This document shows, in pieces, positions 21,535 through 32,204 of a stretch of DNA of 64,000 bases (positions within the stretch are counted from its first letter, which is position 1; each line of letters opens with the position of its first letter). The stretch is from Oryza sativa Japonica Group (lineage: Eukaryota > Streptophyta > Magnoliopsida > Poales > Poaceae), in assembly GCF_034140825.1 (NCBI RefSeq), contig NC_089042.1:27781501-27845500 (forward strand). Reading direction: 5' to 3'. A program made the position numbers and the translations under genes. The notes under the pieces were generated by a model. The model did no database searches. It was not told where the DNA came from and saw nothing but the letters and a program-made list of their open reading frames with translations.

Positions 21535-22242
21535 ATGGCTTTCCACCAAAGATCAATTAGTTTGCCTTCTAGGCCTCTCTCCAAAGTTGAAGAGGAGCTT
21601 CACAGCATAGAGGCATGCATCTCTTCACCCTTCCTGACCATTGAGATGATCTCTGATGGTTTGAGGAGGCTTGAGGACATCTACAGCTCCATTGAGGAGA
21701 TCATGTGCCTGCCTAGCAACCAAGTTTGCTCATCTGGGCAGAGGAGGTTGTTGGATGGAGAGATGGAATGCTCCCTTGAGCTACTGGATCTCTGCAACGC
21801 TATGAATGAGGTCTTCACCGAGTTGAAGGCCATCATCCAAGATCAGCAAGTGTCTCTCAGAAAAGGAGATGACGCAGTTCTTCAAGCCAAGATCCAGTCG
21901 TACATCCACTTGGTGAAGAAGGCAAAGAAGCATTCCAAGAAGACTTTGAAGAAGGTTGTGTCAGACAAGGAGGAGTGCAGGATAGTCAAGCTCTTGAGCG
22001 AGGCTAGAGAGAACACTACATCTCTATTCGAGTCAACAATGCACCTCTTGTCGAAGCAAATCGAGATGCCAAAATTGTCCCTCATCTCCAGGGCATTCCA
22101 GAAGAAAAACACAATGATTTGCAATGATGAGCAGTTGCAGGTGTTAGAGTGCTGCATCGGGGACCTTGAGGCTGGAGCAGGACTTCTGTTCAGGAGATTG
22201 GTCCAGAGCAGGGTTACTCTCCTGAACATTCTTAGCTTATAG
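21535..22242 (+). CDS. DUF241 protein, type B
   Basis: Single exon, 235 aa, near-copy of the gene at 19094. Distinct residues are [46 protein letters not shown] and an LNILSL end instead of LSS. The start is the ATG of MAFHQRS; an in-frame ATG 13 codons upstream (21496) lies in the 5' leader but lacks the family opening. Confidence 0.92.
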   Translation: MAFHQRSISLPSRPLSKVEEELHSIEACISSPFLTIEMISDGLRRLEDIYSSIEEIMCLPSNQVCSSGQRRLLDGEMECSLELLDLCNAMNEVFTELKAIIQDQQVSLRKGDDAVLQAKIQSYIHLVKKAKKHSKKTLKKVVSDKEECRIVKLLSEARENTTSLFESTMHLLSKQIEMPKLSLISRAFQKKNTMICNDEQLQVLECCIGDLEAGAGLLFRRLVQSRVTLLNILSL

Positions 22243-22277
22243 ATATTCCTCAAGATCTGAAACTCTTAAGACCTTGT

Positions 22278-22311
22278 GATTGGCATCCGTCTTTTAAAGG
22301 ATTTGCTGATC
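22278..22311 (+). promoter_or_regulatory. 34-nt 3'-UTR hairpin element
   Basis: Consensus arms; loop GTCTTTTAAA. Starts 35 nt after the stop. Confidence 0.7.
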
Positions 22312-22635
22312 CTTACCATTTGTATATGTTATAGGCTTACTGTACAGAAAAGAAAACATACATGAAAGAGAGTTTTGATCTAATTCTTTCCATCCCCTGA
22401 GTCCTCACGTATCTCTGAGGTACATCATGTGATTATGCAAGCGATATTATTAATGTCTTTGTGATGAATATAAATCGCACAACATGGCAAATGAATTATA
22501 AAATATATGTGCCACATAAACGAAAATCTTTTCATTTTTTTTGCTGGCAAATTGATCTGTGATGTGCCATAGGGCTATCAAATGGCCATGTGGGTCATGC
22601 CACTCTGATACCATTTGTTGCCTCATTAGCAAGCA

Positions 22636-23194
22636 AAGGATCTTTATGCAGTAGATCTTGCTGCCACAGCTACAACAGGCCAGCTCCCATACACGAGGAT
22701 GAGCGTGCAAACTGCATTAATTGCACATAATATAACAGTAGTTGGAATTAACAAAAGCATAAAAAGATAGATAGTGCACGTATCAGCAATACCACGGTGG
22801 TAGCAATAAATTAAAATAATCCTGGAGAGCATGCAATTATGTCAAGATCCACAAGTAGAGTGAACTAACCTGCTGGTTCTTGCTGCCGATAGTTGAGACA
22901 TGACAATGTGATATCTCCCTTGGAAGAAAGATGGCAGTGCATTAAAAATTAGAACAACACACAAGAGATTCCATATGCTGTTTAATGTTGCTGCCAGATC
23001 TCAAACAATGATAGACAGCGTCAGGGAGCTGAACTGGAAGGATTCTTTTTGTCTACCATCCAAATGATGCTGTGTATAGCACATCCACTGAATAAATAGG
23101 TCTCAGCACAAAGCTAGACACATCAAACCATAAGTTTCCTTTCCTTCTCATCTATTGGATTCAACACAAAGAGGCAACATTTTTAGCAACAGAC
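22636..23194 (+). promoter_or_regulatory. Promoter of the type B gene at 23195
   Basis: Palindrome region AAAGGATCTTTATGCAG, then TAGATCTTGCTG, at 22636-22660; block at 22870-22905 (GCCGATAGTTGAGACATGAC); AATAAATAGG at 23091-23100 at the TATA position. Confidence 0.65.
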
Positions 23195-23902
23195 ATGGCT
23201 TTCCACCAAAGATCAATTAGCTTGCCTTCCAGGCCTATCTCCAAAGTTGAAGAGGAGCTGCACAGCATTGAGGCATGGATCTCTTCACCCTCCCTGACCA
23301 TCGAGACAATCTCTGATGGTTTCAGGAGGCTTGGGGACATCTACAGCTCCATTGAGGAGATCATGTGCCTGCCTAGCAACCAAGTTTGCTCATCCGAGCA
23401 GAGGAGGTTGTTGGATGGAGAGATGGAATGCTCCCTTGAGCTGCTGGATCTCTGCAACGCTATGAACGAGGTCTTCACCGAGTTGAAGGCCATCATCCAA
23501 GATCTGCAAGTGTCTCTCAGGAAAGGAGATGGTGCAGTTCTTCAAGCCAAGATCCAGTCATACATCCGCTTGGTGAAGAAGGCAAAGAAACACTCCAAGA
23601 AGACTCTGACGAAGGTTGTCTCAGACAAGGAGGACTGCAGGATAGTCAAGCTGTTGAGCGAGGCTAGGGAGATCACTACCTCTCTATTTGAGTCAACAAC
23701 GCACCTCTTGTCGAAGCAAATTGCTACGCCAAAATTGTCTCTCATTTCTAAGGCATTCCAGAAGAAAAACCCAGTGATTTGCAATGAGGACCAGTTGCAG
23801 GTGTTAGAGTGCTCCATCAGAGATCTTGAGGCTGGAGCAGGACTTCTGTTCAGGAGATTGGTCCAGAGCAGGGTTACTCTCCTCAACATTCTTAGCTCAT
23901 AG
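23195..23902 (+). CDS. DUF241 protein, type B
   Basis: Single exon, 235 aa. Carries PLSK changed to [36 protein letters not shown] and [18 protein letters not shown]. The N-terminal third is very close to the gene at 35535 ([19 protein letters not shown]), with which it shares the GCGATTGGCGTCC form of the 3' element region. Confidence 0.92.
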   Translation: MAFHQRSISLPSRPISKVEEELHSIEAWISSPSLTIETISDGFRRLGDIYSSIEEIMCLPSNQVCSSEQRRLLDGEMECSLELLDLCNAMNEVFTELKAIIQDLQVSLRKGDGAVLQAKIQSYIRLVKKAKKHSKKTLTKVVSDKEDCRIVKLLSEAREITTSLFESTTHLLSKQIATPKLSLISKAFQKKNPVICNEDQLQVLECSIRDLEAGAGLLFRRLVQSRVTLLNILSS

Positions 23903-23936
23903 ATGCTCCTCAAGATCTGTCACTCCTAAAACCTGC

Positions 23937-23970
23937 GATTGGCGTCCACCTTTTAAAGGATTTGCTGATC
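23937..23970 (+). promoter_or_regulatory. 34-nt 3'-UTR hairpin element
   Basis: GATTGGCGTCC and GGATTTGCTGATC; loop ACCTTTTAAA. Pair 8-27 is a G-T wobble. Confidence 0.7.
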
Positions 23971-24282
23971 CTTACCTTGTATATGTCATAGATTTATAGT
24001 GTACAGAAAAAAAGTTATACATGAAAGAAACAGAAATTTTGATCTAATTGTGCGCTCAATCCTCATGATGTGATTATGCAACAAGATGCCAAAAGCCGTT
24101 GTGATGAATATAATTTGCGCAAGCCGGCACATGAATTATCAAATATATGTGCCGCGTTAGCAATTCTACTTTCATTTCTTTTATATTTTATAGTCAAATT
24201 GATAATGATGTGCCATAGGGCTGTGAAATGCCCATGTGGGCCATGTAACTCTGATGCTGTTTGTTGCCTCACTAGCAAGCAA

Positions 24283-24820
24283 AGGATGCATGTACTGTGG
24301 ATCTTGCTGCTGCAGCCGAAACAGACCAGCTCCAATACACGAGGTTAAGCGTGTAAGCAGCATGGATTGCACTTATTAGAACACAAGTTGAAACTAACAA
24401 GAGCATTAATAATTAGATAACACGCATGTCAACTATAATACTCTGGTATCACGCTATTAAAATAATCCCTTGAGAGCATGCAATTATTCCAAGAACCACC
24501 GGTAGAGTGAACTAACCTGCTGATTCTTGCTGCCGATAATTGGGACATGACAATGCGATAGCTCACTTGGAAGATAGACGGCAATGCATTAAAACATTGA
24601 ACAACAAAGAGACTTGCAACAGCCAGATCTCAAAACCATGACAGACAGCATCAGGGAGTTGAACTGCCAGTATTCTATTTGTCTACCATCCAATTGATGT
24701 AGTGTCTTGCACATCCTCTGTATAAATAGGTCTAACCACAAAGCTAGACACATCAAACCAAGACTTTCCTCTCCTTCTCAGCTCTCAGACTCAACAGAGA
24801 GACAGAGCTTAGCAACACAC
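24283..24820 (+). promoter_or_regulatory. Promoter of the type B gene at 24821
   Basis: Degenerate palindrome at 24283-24306, block at 24518-24552 with the HD-Zip-like CGATAATTGGGACATGACAA, and canonical TATAAATAGG at 24721-24730. Confidence 0.65.
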
Positions 24821-25528
24821 ATGGCTTTCCACCAAAGATCAGTTAGCTTGCGTTCCAGGCCTCTCTCCAAAGTTGAAGAGGAGCTGCACAGCGTAGAGGC
24901 ATGCATCTCTTCACCCTCCCTGACCATCGAGGCAATCTCCGATGGTCTGAGGGGGCTCGGGGACATCTACTGCTCAATTGAGGAGATCATGTGCCTGCCT
25001 AGCAACCAAGTTTGCTCACCACAGCAAAGGAAGTTGTTGGATGGAGAGATGGAATGCTCCCTTGAGCTACTGGATATGTGCAACACTATGAGCGAGGTCT
25101 TCACCGAGTTGAAGGCCATCATCCAAGATCTGCAAGTGTCTCTCAGAAAAGGAGATGATGCAGTTCTTCAAGCCAAGATCCAGTCATACATCCGCTTGGT
25201 GAAGAAGGCAAAGAAACATTCCAAGAAGACTCTGAAGAAGGTTGTCTCGAACAAGGAGGACTGCAGGATAGTCAAGCTATTGAGAGAGGCTAGAGAGATT
25301 ACTACCTCTCTATTCGAGTCAACTACACACCTCTTGTCGAAGCAAATTGCTATGCCTAAATTGTCTCTCATCTCCAAGGCATTCCAGAAGAAAATCCCAG
25401 TGATTTGCAATGAGGAGCAGTTGCAGGTGTTAGAGTGCTGCATCAGAGATCTTGAGGCTGGAGCAGGGCTTCTGTTCAGGAGATTGGTCCAAAGCAGGGT
25501 TACTCTCCTGAACATTCTTAGCTCATAG
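24821..25528 (+). CDS. DUF241 protein, type B
   Basis: Single exon, 235 aa, opening MAFHQRSVSLRSRPLSK. The usual RSISLPSRP is RSVSLRSRP, so the proline of RSxSxP is replaced by arginine: the only open array gene to lose it. Other features are [43 protein letters not shown] and KKIPVICNEEQ. Its downstream flank is duplicated behind the gene at 35535. Confidence 0.92.
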   Translation: MAFHQRSVSLRSRPLSKVEEELHSVEACISSPSLTIEAISDGLRGLGDIYCSIEEIMCLPSNQVCSPQQRKLLDGEMECSLELLDMCNTMSEVFTELKAIIQDLQVSLRKGDDAVLQAKIQSYIRLVKKAKKHSKKTLKKVVSNKEDCRIVKLLREAREITTSLFESTTHLLSKQIAMPKLSLISKAFQKKIPVICNEEQLQVLECCIRDLEAGAGLLFRRLVQSRVTLLNILSS

Positions 25529-25560
25529 ATACTCAAGATCTGTCACTCTTAATACCCTGT

Positions 25561-25594
25561 GATTGGCATCCGCCTTTTAAAGGATTTGCTGATC
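25561..25594 (+). promoter_or_regulatory. 34-nt 3'-UTR hairpin element (consensus form)
   Basis: Exact consensus arms and loop; 32 nt after the stop. Confidence 0.7.
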
Positions 25595-25679
25595 CTTCCA
25601 TCTGTATATGCCATAGAATAGAATTACTGTACAGGAAAATAAAATATACATGAAAGAGATACAAAGTTTTGATCTAATT

Positions 25680-26460
25680 CTTGCCGTGTGCTCAGGCTTC
25701 ACATATTGCTGAGATACAAGATGTGATTACGCAATGTGCTGTCAGTATTATTGCCTTTGGGATTAATATACAACGGACAATCCAACAAATGAGTTATGAA
25801 ATATATGTGCCATGCTAGTGATATTATTTTCATTTCTTTTGTATTTTTACAGTCAAATTAATCCATAGGGATATACATGCTATACCTCTAGACATGAGGA
25901 TTGCAGACAAATACCCATAGTGTCCTAGTTGTTTATATATTCTATTGAAGACTTTTTTTTTTATATTCATGTGGCCATGTTACCTCACACCTGTTTAAGT
26001 CCATTAATTAGTGCCCAATCAGTGTTTGGTGCATTTTGCATTACATTCATGAAACCTGCCAGGCCCAACCTACATGGATTAAAGCTTGCAATTAGCACAG
26101 TGACTACCTGCCAATGTCCGTTGCATTATCGCACGACCTAGCATGGTATGCATCCTTTTTATTTTATTTATATTTTTTGGACACATATATATGCATCAAG
26201 TTCAGAAGTATTTTTTTTCCCCTAAAAAAATGTTTAAACATAGATGAGTTATGGTTCAAAATAAAATATGTCAGACGAGTGAGAAAACTGCACGCAGATT
26301 GGAGAAATCCAAACTGCCGCAAAATGATTTGCAAAACCATGTCGCAGATGCTTCCATGGAAGCCTGAATCACATCCACTCATGAACTCAGCCATCAACAA
26401 TAGAGAAGAATAAAAATGATTCACAAGGCATTGCGGCACACAGATTACGGAGAAATAAAG
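25680..26460. repeat. Duplicated spacer, copy 1
   Basis: Homologous to 36380-37180: GATATACATGCTNTACCTCT, the CCAGGCCCAA tract, GATCGCACGACCTAGC-like sequence and a stretch reading GTGGTAGATGCATG. No gene seen. Part of the block duplication carrying the genes at 24821 and 35535. Confidence 0.6.
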
Positions 26461-26478
26461 TGGTAGATGCATGCATAC

Positions 26479-26790
26479 CTCGGCTGGACCCCCTGGGTTC
26501 TGGAGGGTAAACAGCGGCCGCGGATTTCTCCCATCGTCCTGGGGGAATCCATGGGGGCGGACATCGCCGCCGCCGCCGCCGGTGGCGCCGGAGCGGACTC
26601 TCTCTCCCCTCCGCCCTTTCTCGCCGGAGCCTTCTCCGGTGGTGGGAGTCTGGGAGACGAGACGAGACGAGTAGGCAGTAGTAATTTCTTCTGGGCCGTG
26701 GGCTTACTTGTATTTGGGCCTGGTGGGTTTTTCCGGTATCTCATATTAGGCCCACTACAAAATTGGGCCCAACACAATCAAAATCAAAAT
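26479..26790 (-). other. GC-rich exon-like island 2 (minus strand)
   Basis: Minus-strand reading: GGCCCA-rich promoter-like part (26690-26780), then a GC-rich stretch encoding MSAPMDSPRTMGEIRGRC in one frame, ending at a donor-like CCGAG|GTATGC at 26479. Homologous to island 3, where sequence on both sides of the donor is conserved. Possible first exon of a minus-strand transcript; no later exon found. Confidence 0.45.
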
Positions 26791-26809
26791 GAACATCGCT
26801 GAATAAAAA

Positions 26810-27295
26810 GTGATTCAAAATTAAGGGCACTGGAGGATGCCCCGTGCGTTGCTGCGGGACTTGGTTAACATTAATTTGTTAGATAGGAGGTACAATCTCA
26901 AGAAGAAACGGAAGAAACAAATGGCTTTCTTGGAGAAATTCTTTTTAGCAACCCTATCCAAATTTTGTAAATAATTTAGGTAGCACATTCAAAGCATAAG
27001 CTACGAAGAAGCAGAATGGGCATTCGGCCATAAAGCTCTTTTATACGGATTGATGAGCCGGATACATGTAGATGTGTGTGGAGATGGGCCAATATGTTTA
27101 CGTGGGCTACATTTGGTACTGAGTAGGCGGAGAGACTCACCCGATGCTTGATGGATTGGGCTCTATGCTGCGTTCCATCCAACGGCTGAGAAGCAATCTA
27201 ACGCATTCATCCAACGGTTTACAATTGATGATGACGTGGAAGTATGAGGTTTGAGCTTTTGGTATTGACTTTATAGAAAGAAGGGATTACTACCA
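26810..27295. other. Unassigned spacer
   Basis: Contains GGATGCCCCGTGCGTTGCTG, a phrase often seen at ends of rice DNA transposons (Helitron-like or others), but no defined termini were found. No gene seen. Confidence 0.25.
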
Positions 27296-27299
27296 AAAT

Positions 27300-27515
27300 C
27301 AACTTTTCCTAAATTGGCAATACCAAAACTATGGTAGAATAAGATAAATGTATTGTTGCTAAAATTACCTATTTGATAATAAACTAAATGCAACTATATA
27401 TTTGTCAATTTTATTAAACAATCCATAGACTAAATGCAACTATATATTTATCAATTTTATTAAATAATCTATAGTTTAAAATGGCATCAATCTGAATACA
27501 CTCTAATAGCCAAAT
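27300..27515. repeat. MITE relative with internal 46-bp tandem duplication
   Basis: Same family as 53560-53768 (TTGTCAATTTTATTAAACAA; ending CATCAATCTGAATAC). A 46-bp unit starting ACTAAATGCAACTATATATT occurs twice in tandem at 27383-27428 and 27429-27474 with a few differences. Confidence 0.6.
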
Positions 27516-27549
27516 TTGCCTCGCTAATACTACTGCGTATATTAGCTGC

Positions 27550-27700
27550 TTGGAATTGTTCATGACAGCTTCGAATGCAAGCTCTCAACTAGAGATCGAT
27601 GAACACACGCGATGCAGGATTTTTGCATCCGTTGCATCGCGGCACAGCATTGTACGCATCGTCCAACTAGAAGATCCTTGCTGCCGGCTGGTAATTCAGC
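27550..27700 (+). repeat. Remnant shared with 37572-37690
   Basis: CTCAACTAGAGATCGATGAA and flanking sequence recur at 37597, where they lead directly into a type A gene fragment. Here only the lead-in remains. Confidence 0.55.
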
Positions 27701-27839
27701 CATTTTTTGCCGGGTCGGCGCAAGTACACCGACCAAATTTTATTAAGACAGAAAGAATTTATAGATTTTACATGATATTATACTGTCGAGTCGGGAATAA
27801 CCCCCAAAAAGGATAATTCAGCCATAGAAAACACCTTTT

Positions 27840-28185
27840 ATTCATCTCCATCATCTCTCCTTATTTTTTTAAAAAAATAAGTAATTATTATTTATGACGT
27901 GACTTGGCTTATCACTAGATTACTTAATGTATGACTTATATTTTCATATGTTTGTATTAAATTTTAAACAAGACGAATGATTAAGTATATGTTTAAGAGT
28001 TAGCAGTTTCATCCATTAAAAACACGTGAAAAGCACGAGGAAGTAACTCTGAACAGTGAACTTAACTGTATCAGGAACTTTATCCTGGATGTAAGTTGTA
28101 ACAGCCCTGACCGCCCTATGGGCTTCCCTGACAACACTCTTGCCCATGGGATAACACCTTCTAGAATTTTCAGAACACCTAACAC
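27840..28185. other. Spacer with an old MITE-like tract
   Basis: AT-rich; AAACAAGACGAATGATTAAG at about 27966 resembles the interior of rice Stowaway-related elements. No gene seen. Confidence 0.3.
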
Positions 28186-28189
28186 CGTT

Positions 28190-28377
28190 TTTTTTTTCTT
28201 TTTTAGATAAGGGTATTTTTTTTACCCGGCATCTACATCCAACCGGATATATACGGCCATTGAAATAGGGAACTTAGCCCCGGAAACAACCCAATCTAAA
28301 ATTCGCTCCATAGAAGATTTGAACTCAGAACCTTGGGGTACTACTCAGGTCACTGTAACCACTAGGCTACATGCCCT
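28190..28377 (-). mobile_element. tRNA-derived SINE
   Basis: Minus strand begins GGGCATGTAGCCTAGTGGTT (A-box-like), continues to a B-box-like GGTTCTGAGTTCAAATC, then a tRNA-unrelated body and an A-rich tail near 28190-28210. It lies directly at the 3' end of the F-box gene and supplies its last codons. Target duplications were not clear. Confidence 0.7.
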
Positions 28378-30724
28378 TTCATAAAGGGTGTCCAATGTAA
28401 GGCACTCGAGTGACACCGCGTTCTTGAGGATATAACATGTTAGCTCAATCAAGTTCTTCGCGGAGCTGAACCCTGTCATCTTCACACTCTTGAGGTAGCA
28501 ATGGCGGTGTTCCGGCATCTGCCTCAAAGGCGAGGAATCTCCAAGAACCGATTCATGCTTCATATGCTCTTGTGATACCTGATAATGATAAAAGATAAGT
28601 CAAATAAAGTATACATATCCAAGAGATCAGTGATCAGATAGAGGAGTATATCTTTGCAGGATGGAATGAGCGAAGAGTGCCTTACATTCAAGATCAATGT
28701 CTCCAAGGAAGGAGACGCGTCAAGGAAAGAAACAAGAGAAAAATAATCATACGACGTGTTAAAGGAGGCTGCTGAGCTAACGGAAATGGTGAGGTGCTTA
28801 AGGTAGAGGAATTTTGTAGGCAGCATTGGTGTATTGACCACCTGCACAATGTATGTCATGTCTCAAATTAATTAGAATTAATAATCCTATAATATACAAC
28901 TACTCTTAATATGCATAATAAAACGCCTAATGTTTTAGAGATCGATACCTCATCATTGGAGTAAATGGCAAGAGTCTCAAGATTTGGCATAACGGATGGC
29001 AGCTCGGCACGAGCATAACAGACAACCTTTGGATGGATCATGCTTAATCTCTTCACTTGCAATGGGTCTCCAAGTGAGAGTTTTACATTTCCGCTGAAGC
29101 TTAAACTGGAAAGATTTGGAGCATTGCTCTCTATCACTCGCAGCCTACAGCATCCAGCAACCACCAGGCAGCTCAATTTTTGCAGCACGCAAGGTATCTT
29201 CAGGCAAATTATCTCCTCACAGTTGCTGAGGTTCAACTGCTCCAAAGCAATAGTAGAATTGGAAAGAAAGCACTCCAACTCATCCTCGGTAACATGTACA
29301 AAATGCAGACTCAGACTTGTTAGTTGTTAGGTTTCTCAAGGTGCCAAGTTCAGCTGTGGGGCGAAAGGCACAATAGCCAAGTTTAAGATACCGAATTGAG
29401 CTTCGAATCCCACTGGATAAAACTGAGCATGGGAAATTGTACTCTGCTGTAATACTAGTACATAGCATAACAATGAGCTCTTCAGTCATCGGTGTAACAG
29501 CAAGTTTAAGCCAACGGTCGAGGCAGAGAAGGGAAATGCCCTCTAATTGAAGCTTCAATATCTTCACACCAGAGCCTGAGCGGTTTCTTAGAATGCCATC
29601 AATTATGTCGCTGGCATTCACTATATGTGAATGTAGTGAATGTACTTCCGGGAGAAACACTTCCCTAGTCAAGGTGAGATTGGGACGACATCTCCAGGAA
29701 TGAAGAAAGGCACGAGATAGGCAAGCAGCACGAGCAGCATCACGCAGTGGCATTAGGGAATGTACATGGCACCAGATGTCCTGCATACGAGCATATGCGA
29801 GTAGAGTTCAATGCCGAAAGAGCCAAATGGTTACTTGGACAGTAGAAAGAAAAACAGAAGTACCACATGGAGTAGGAGGGTTATATTCTACCCAGGTATA
29901 CCTTTTGGCATGATTAATTGCAAGTGATATGCAGATTTACAAGAGTTGATAATTAATTGATAGTGCAGTGGAATGTATCAGAAAGGTCAGAATTTCATGC
30001 CGCCCTACGTACCTCAGGAAGGTCTGGAATTGTTGCTTTGACAGCTTGAGAATCATCACCATCTTGTTGACTAGAGGGCAAGCCCGAGCCCTTTTCTAGT
30101 ATTCATTGAAGCAATGGATCCAACTGCAACGCAACCAAGCACAGAGACTTACTCAATATATATATATTGATAATAGTTACAATAATAGTCCATATATATC
30201 CCAGACCATTATCTAAAAATATATATCCCAGATATTGATATGGATTGGAACAAGGGGAAAAATTAAGAAGGAACTCAAGGAAACAGCAACCGATTGAGCA
30301 AAACGAAAGTATCAATCAGAGGGAACCCACCGAGGGGCAAAGATACTTTTTTTTTTTTTGAGAACAGATCAACTAACCCATGGTTAAAAACGATAGGCAC
30401 CAGAGGGGCGAACCTATAGCCCCAAGTTATTTTTTTCTGCAAACAAATTGCATATGCTATCAGCATAAATAATACTCAAGGTTAAGGCAGAGAGAAAAGC
30501 TCCCAGATCAACAAGTAGAGAATGTAATGTTATGGGAAAGAGAGAAAAATGAGGCGCTCACCGGCCGGCGGCGAGGACGCCGGCGCCGCTGGTCGCGAGA
30601 TTGGAGGTCGGCGCAGGCGGCGGGCCGAGGAGTCGAGGCCGAGGGAGCAGCGAGTCGGAGGCCAATACAACGTCTTGTTTGGGCTTTCATGGTTTGAGTC
30701 CAGGACGGTGAAAGGCTCAAACAC
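28345..30724 (-). pseudogene. F-box/FBD protein gene, frameshifted and SINE-terminated
   Basis: Five exons on the minus strand join in phase: 30724-30562, 30095-30013, 29780-28949, 28841-28686, 28578-28345. The F-box spans exons 2-3 (ATIPDLPE then DIWCHVHSLMPLRDAARAAC, followed by RAFLHSWRC); LRR-like repeats follow (LEQLNLSNCEEI, LSCLVVAGCCRL) and an FBD-like end (HRHCYLKSVKMTGF, NAVSLECLTLDT). F-box proteins are substrate receptors of SCF ubiquitin ligases. Exon 3 has a 7-bp tandem duplication (TTGTTAG at 29317-29323 and 29324-29330) that shifts the frame between RNL and SLSLHFVHV. The last codons run into a SINE. Both suggest loss of function, though a sequencing or assembly slip at the 7-bp repeat is possible. 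It interrupts the DUF241 array. Confidence 0.75.
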
Positions 30725-31189
30725 AAATTTTGCAGGAGTTTGCTCTGCGTGTATCTGTATTTCAATTCAAGTTATGTATATCCCTTTCACTAAACAAATA
30801 TAACTAACAAGTTTCTGTCTTTCTTATTCGCAACATGTTTTGCTGATAAATTCATTCAACGAATGCTGGTATGTCGTATCAACATGCTGATTGTTCGCCT
30901 GACAACTCGAGCCTTTATTTTCCAAGCACCGGGAGGAGGCATGAAATTAATGATAAAAAAATAGCTATACAAATTTTTGGTCTCTTCTCTTGATAACAAA
31001 CAATATCAGCAATTCAGCACATAGTTGCGTTTAGCAATCTTGTCAAGCCCCCTTGCATTCCAAATTAAAATGAACGTAGGATTCATTGGGGACATTGACA
31101 GGGAGGATCACACTACAGGATACACATTCAAATTAACACAGGCAGGTCAGGTCAGAAGATAGTCCAGAATCCACAAGATAAGAGTTGCC
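30725..31189. other. Spacer between the F-box gene and array fragment
   Basis: Presumed promoter side of the F-box gene (no clear TATA), then AT-rich spacer. No gene seen. Confidence 0.3.
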
Positions 31190-31313
31190 TGCGACAAGGA
31201 ATTGTAGGTGTTAGAACTGAACATTGTTAATCTAGACAATGGAATTAAGAACCTGTTCAGGAAATTGATTCAAAGTAGAGTTTCACTTTCCGACTCCTAC
31301 TTCAGCTTGAAGG
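31190..31313 (+). pseudogene. DUF241 type A fragment (C-terminal end only)
   Basis: About 120 bp matching the last 40 codons of type A genes: AATTGTAGGTGTTAGAACTG, GAACCTGTTCAGGAAATTGA and AGTAGAGTTTCACTTTC, with stops and length changes. Everything upstream is missing. It places a type A relic between the F-box gene and the next type B run. Confidence 0.75.
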
Positions 31314-31339
31314 TAGATTTGCGAGCTCTAATCCCCTGT

Positions 31340-31373
31340 GCTTGGCACCCGCGTTTTAGAGAATTCGCCGATC
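31340..31373 (+). promoter_or_regulatory. Decayed 34-nt 3' element behind the fragment
   Basis: Recognisable (GCTTGGCACCC, loop GCGTTTTAGA, GAATTCGCCGATC) and still 34 nt, but four pairs are broken, as expected once the gene is dead. Confidence 0.5.
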
Positions 31374-32204
31374 GTTGAAATAGTCTCCCAATGTTTATAT
31401 AAACATGAGAAAAATGTGTAGAAATATACTCACTGAAAAATAAAAACAGGATTCAGTCCATCTTCTATTGTTGATTACACTGTCTATGCACATGCTTTAG
31501 TACCAAAAGGTAAAAAACTTAATTTCCTTAGAAGATTGATGCTCATCAATATTGACTGTCACAAAAAAAAAAAACAGATGACATTAAAGTTCACCTTCGA
31601 AATGCTTTAATGTGAAATGGGCAAATCGCCCATGTCACTCAGATGACAAATGCTGCCTCAGCAGCAAGCAACGATCTTGCTCCACCAATAAAAATAACAG
31701 GGCAGCTCCAACACAAGATGTTGAGCGTGTAAGCGGCACGGATTGCACATAATACAACACATGTTGTAATCAACGAGAGCACAAGAACTAGAAAAACGCA
31801 TGTCAACAGTAATACTTGTTAGCACTCTAATAAGATAATCCCTTGAGAGCATGCAAATGTGTCAAGATCAACCGGTAGGGTGAACTAACCTGCTGGTTGT
31901 TGCTGCCAATAGTTGGGACATGACAATGCGATAGCACATTGAGAAGATAGATGTCAGTTCACTAAAAAATCGAACAGCATACGAGTGATTCCATATGCTG
32001 CTGCCAGATCTCAAACCATTGATAGACAGCATTTGGGAGGTGAACTGGCAGGATTCTGCTTGTCTGCCATGCAAATGAAGCTGTGTCTTGCACATGATCT
32101 GTATAAGTACTCCTCAGCACAAGGCTAGACACACCAAACGAAACTTTCATTTCCTTCTCATCTTCTTGGCCTCAACACAGAAATACAGACCTTTAGCAAC
32201 AGGC
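31374..32204 (+). promoter_or_regulatory. Spacer and promoter of the broken type B gene at 32205
   Basis: Half palindrome near 31671, block at 31890-31925 (TAGTTGGGACATGACAATGC), TATAAGTA at 32102-32109 in place of TATAAATA. Confidence 0.55.

Noticed and set aside
28318-28377. tRNA gene
   Set aside because: A- and B-box-like sequences are present but the acceptor stem does not close and an A-rich tail follows; it is a SINE.
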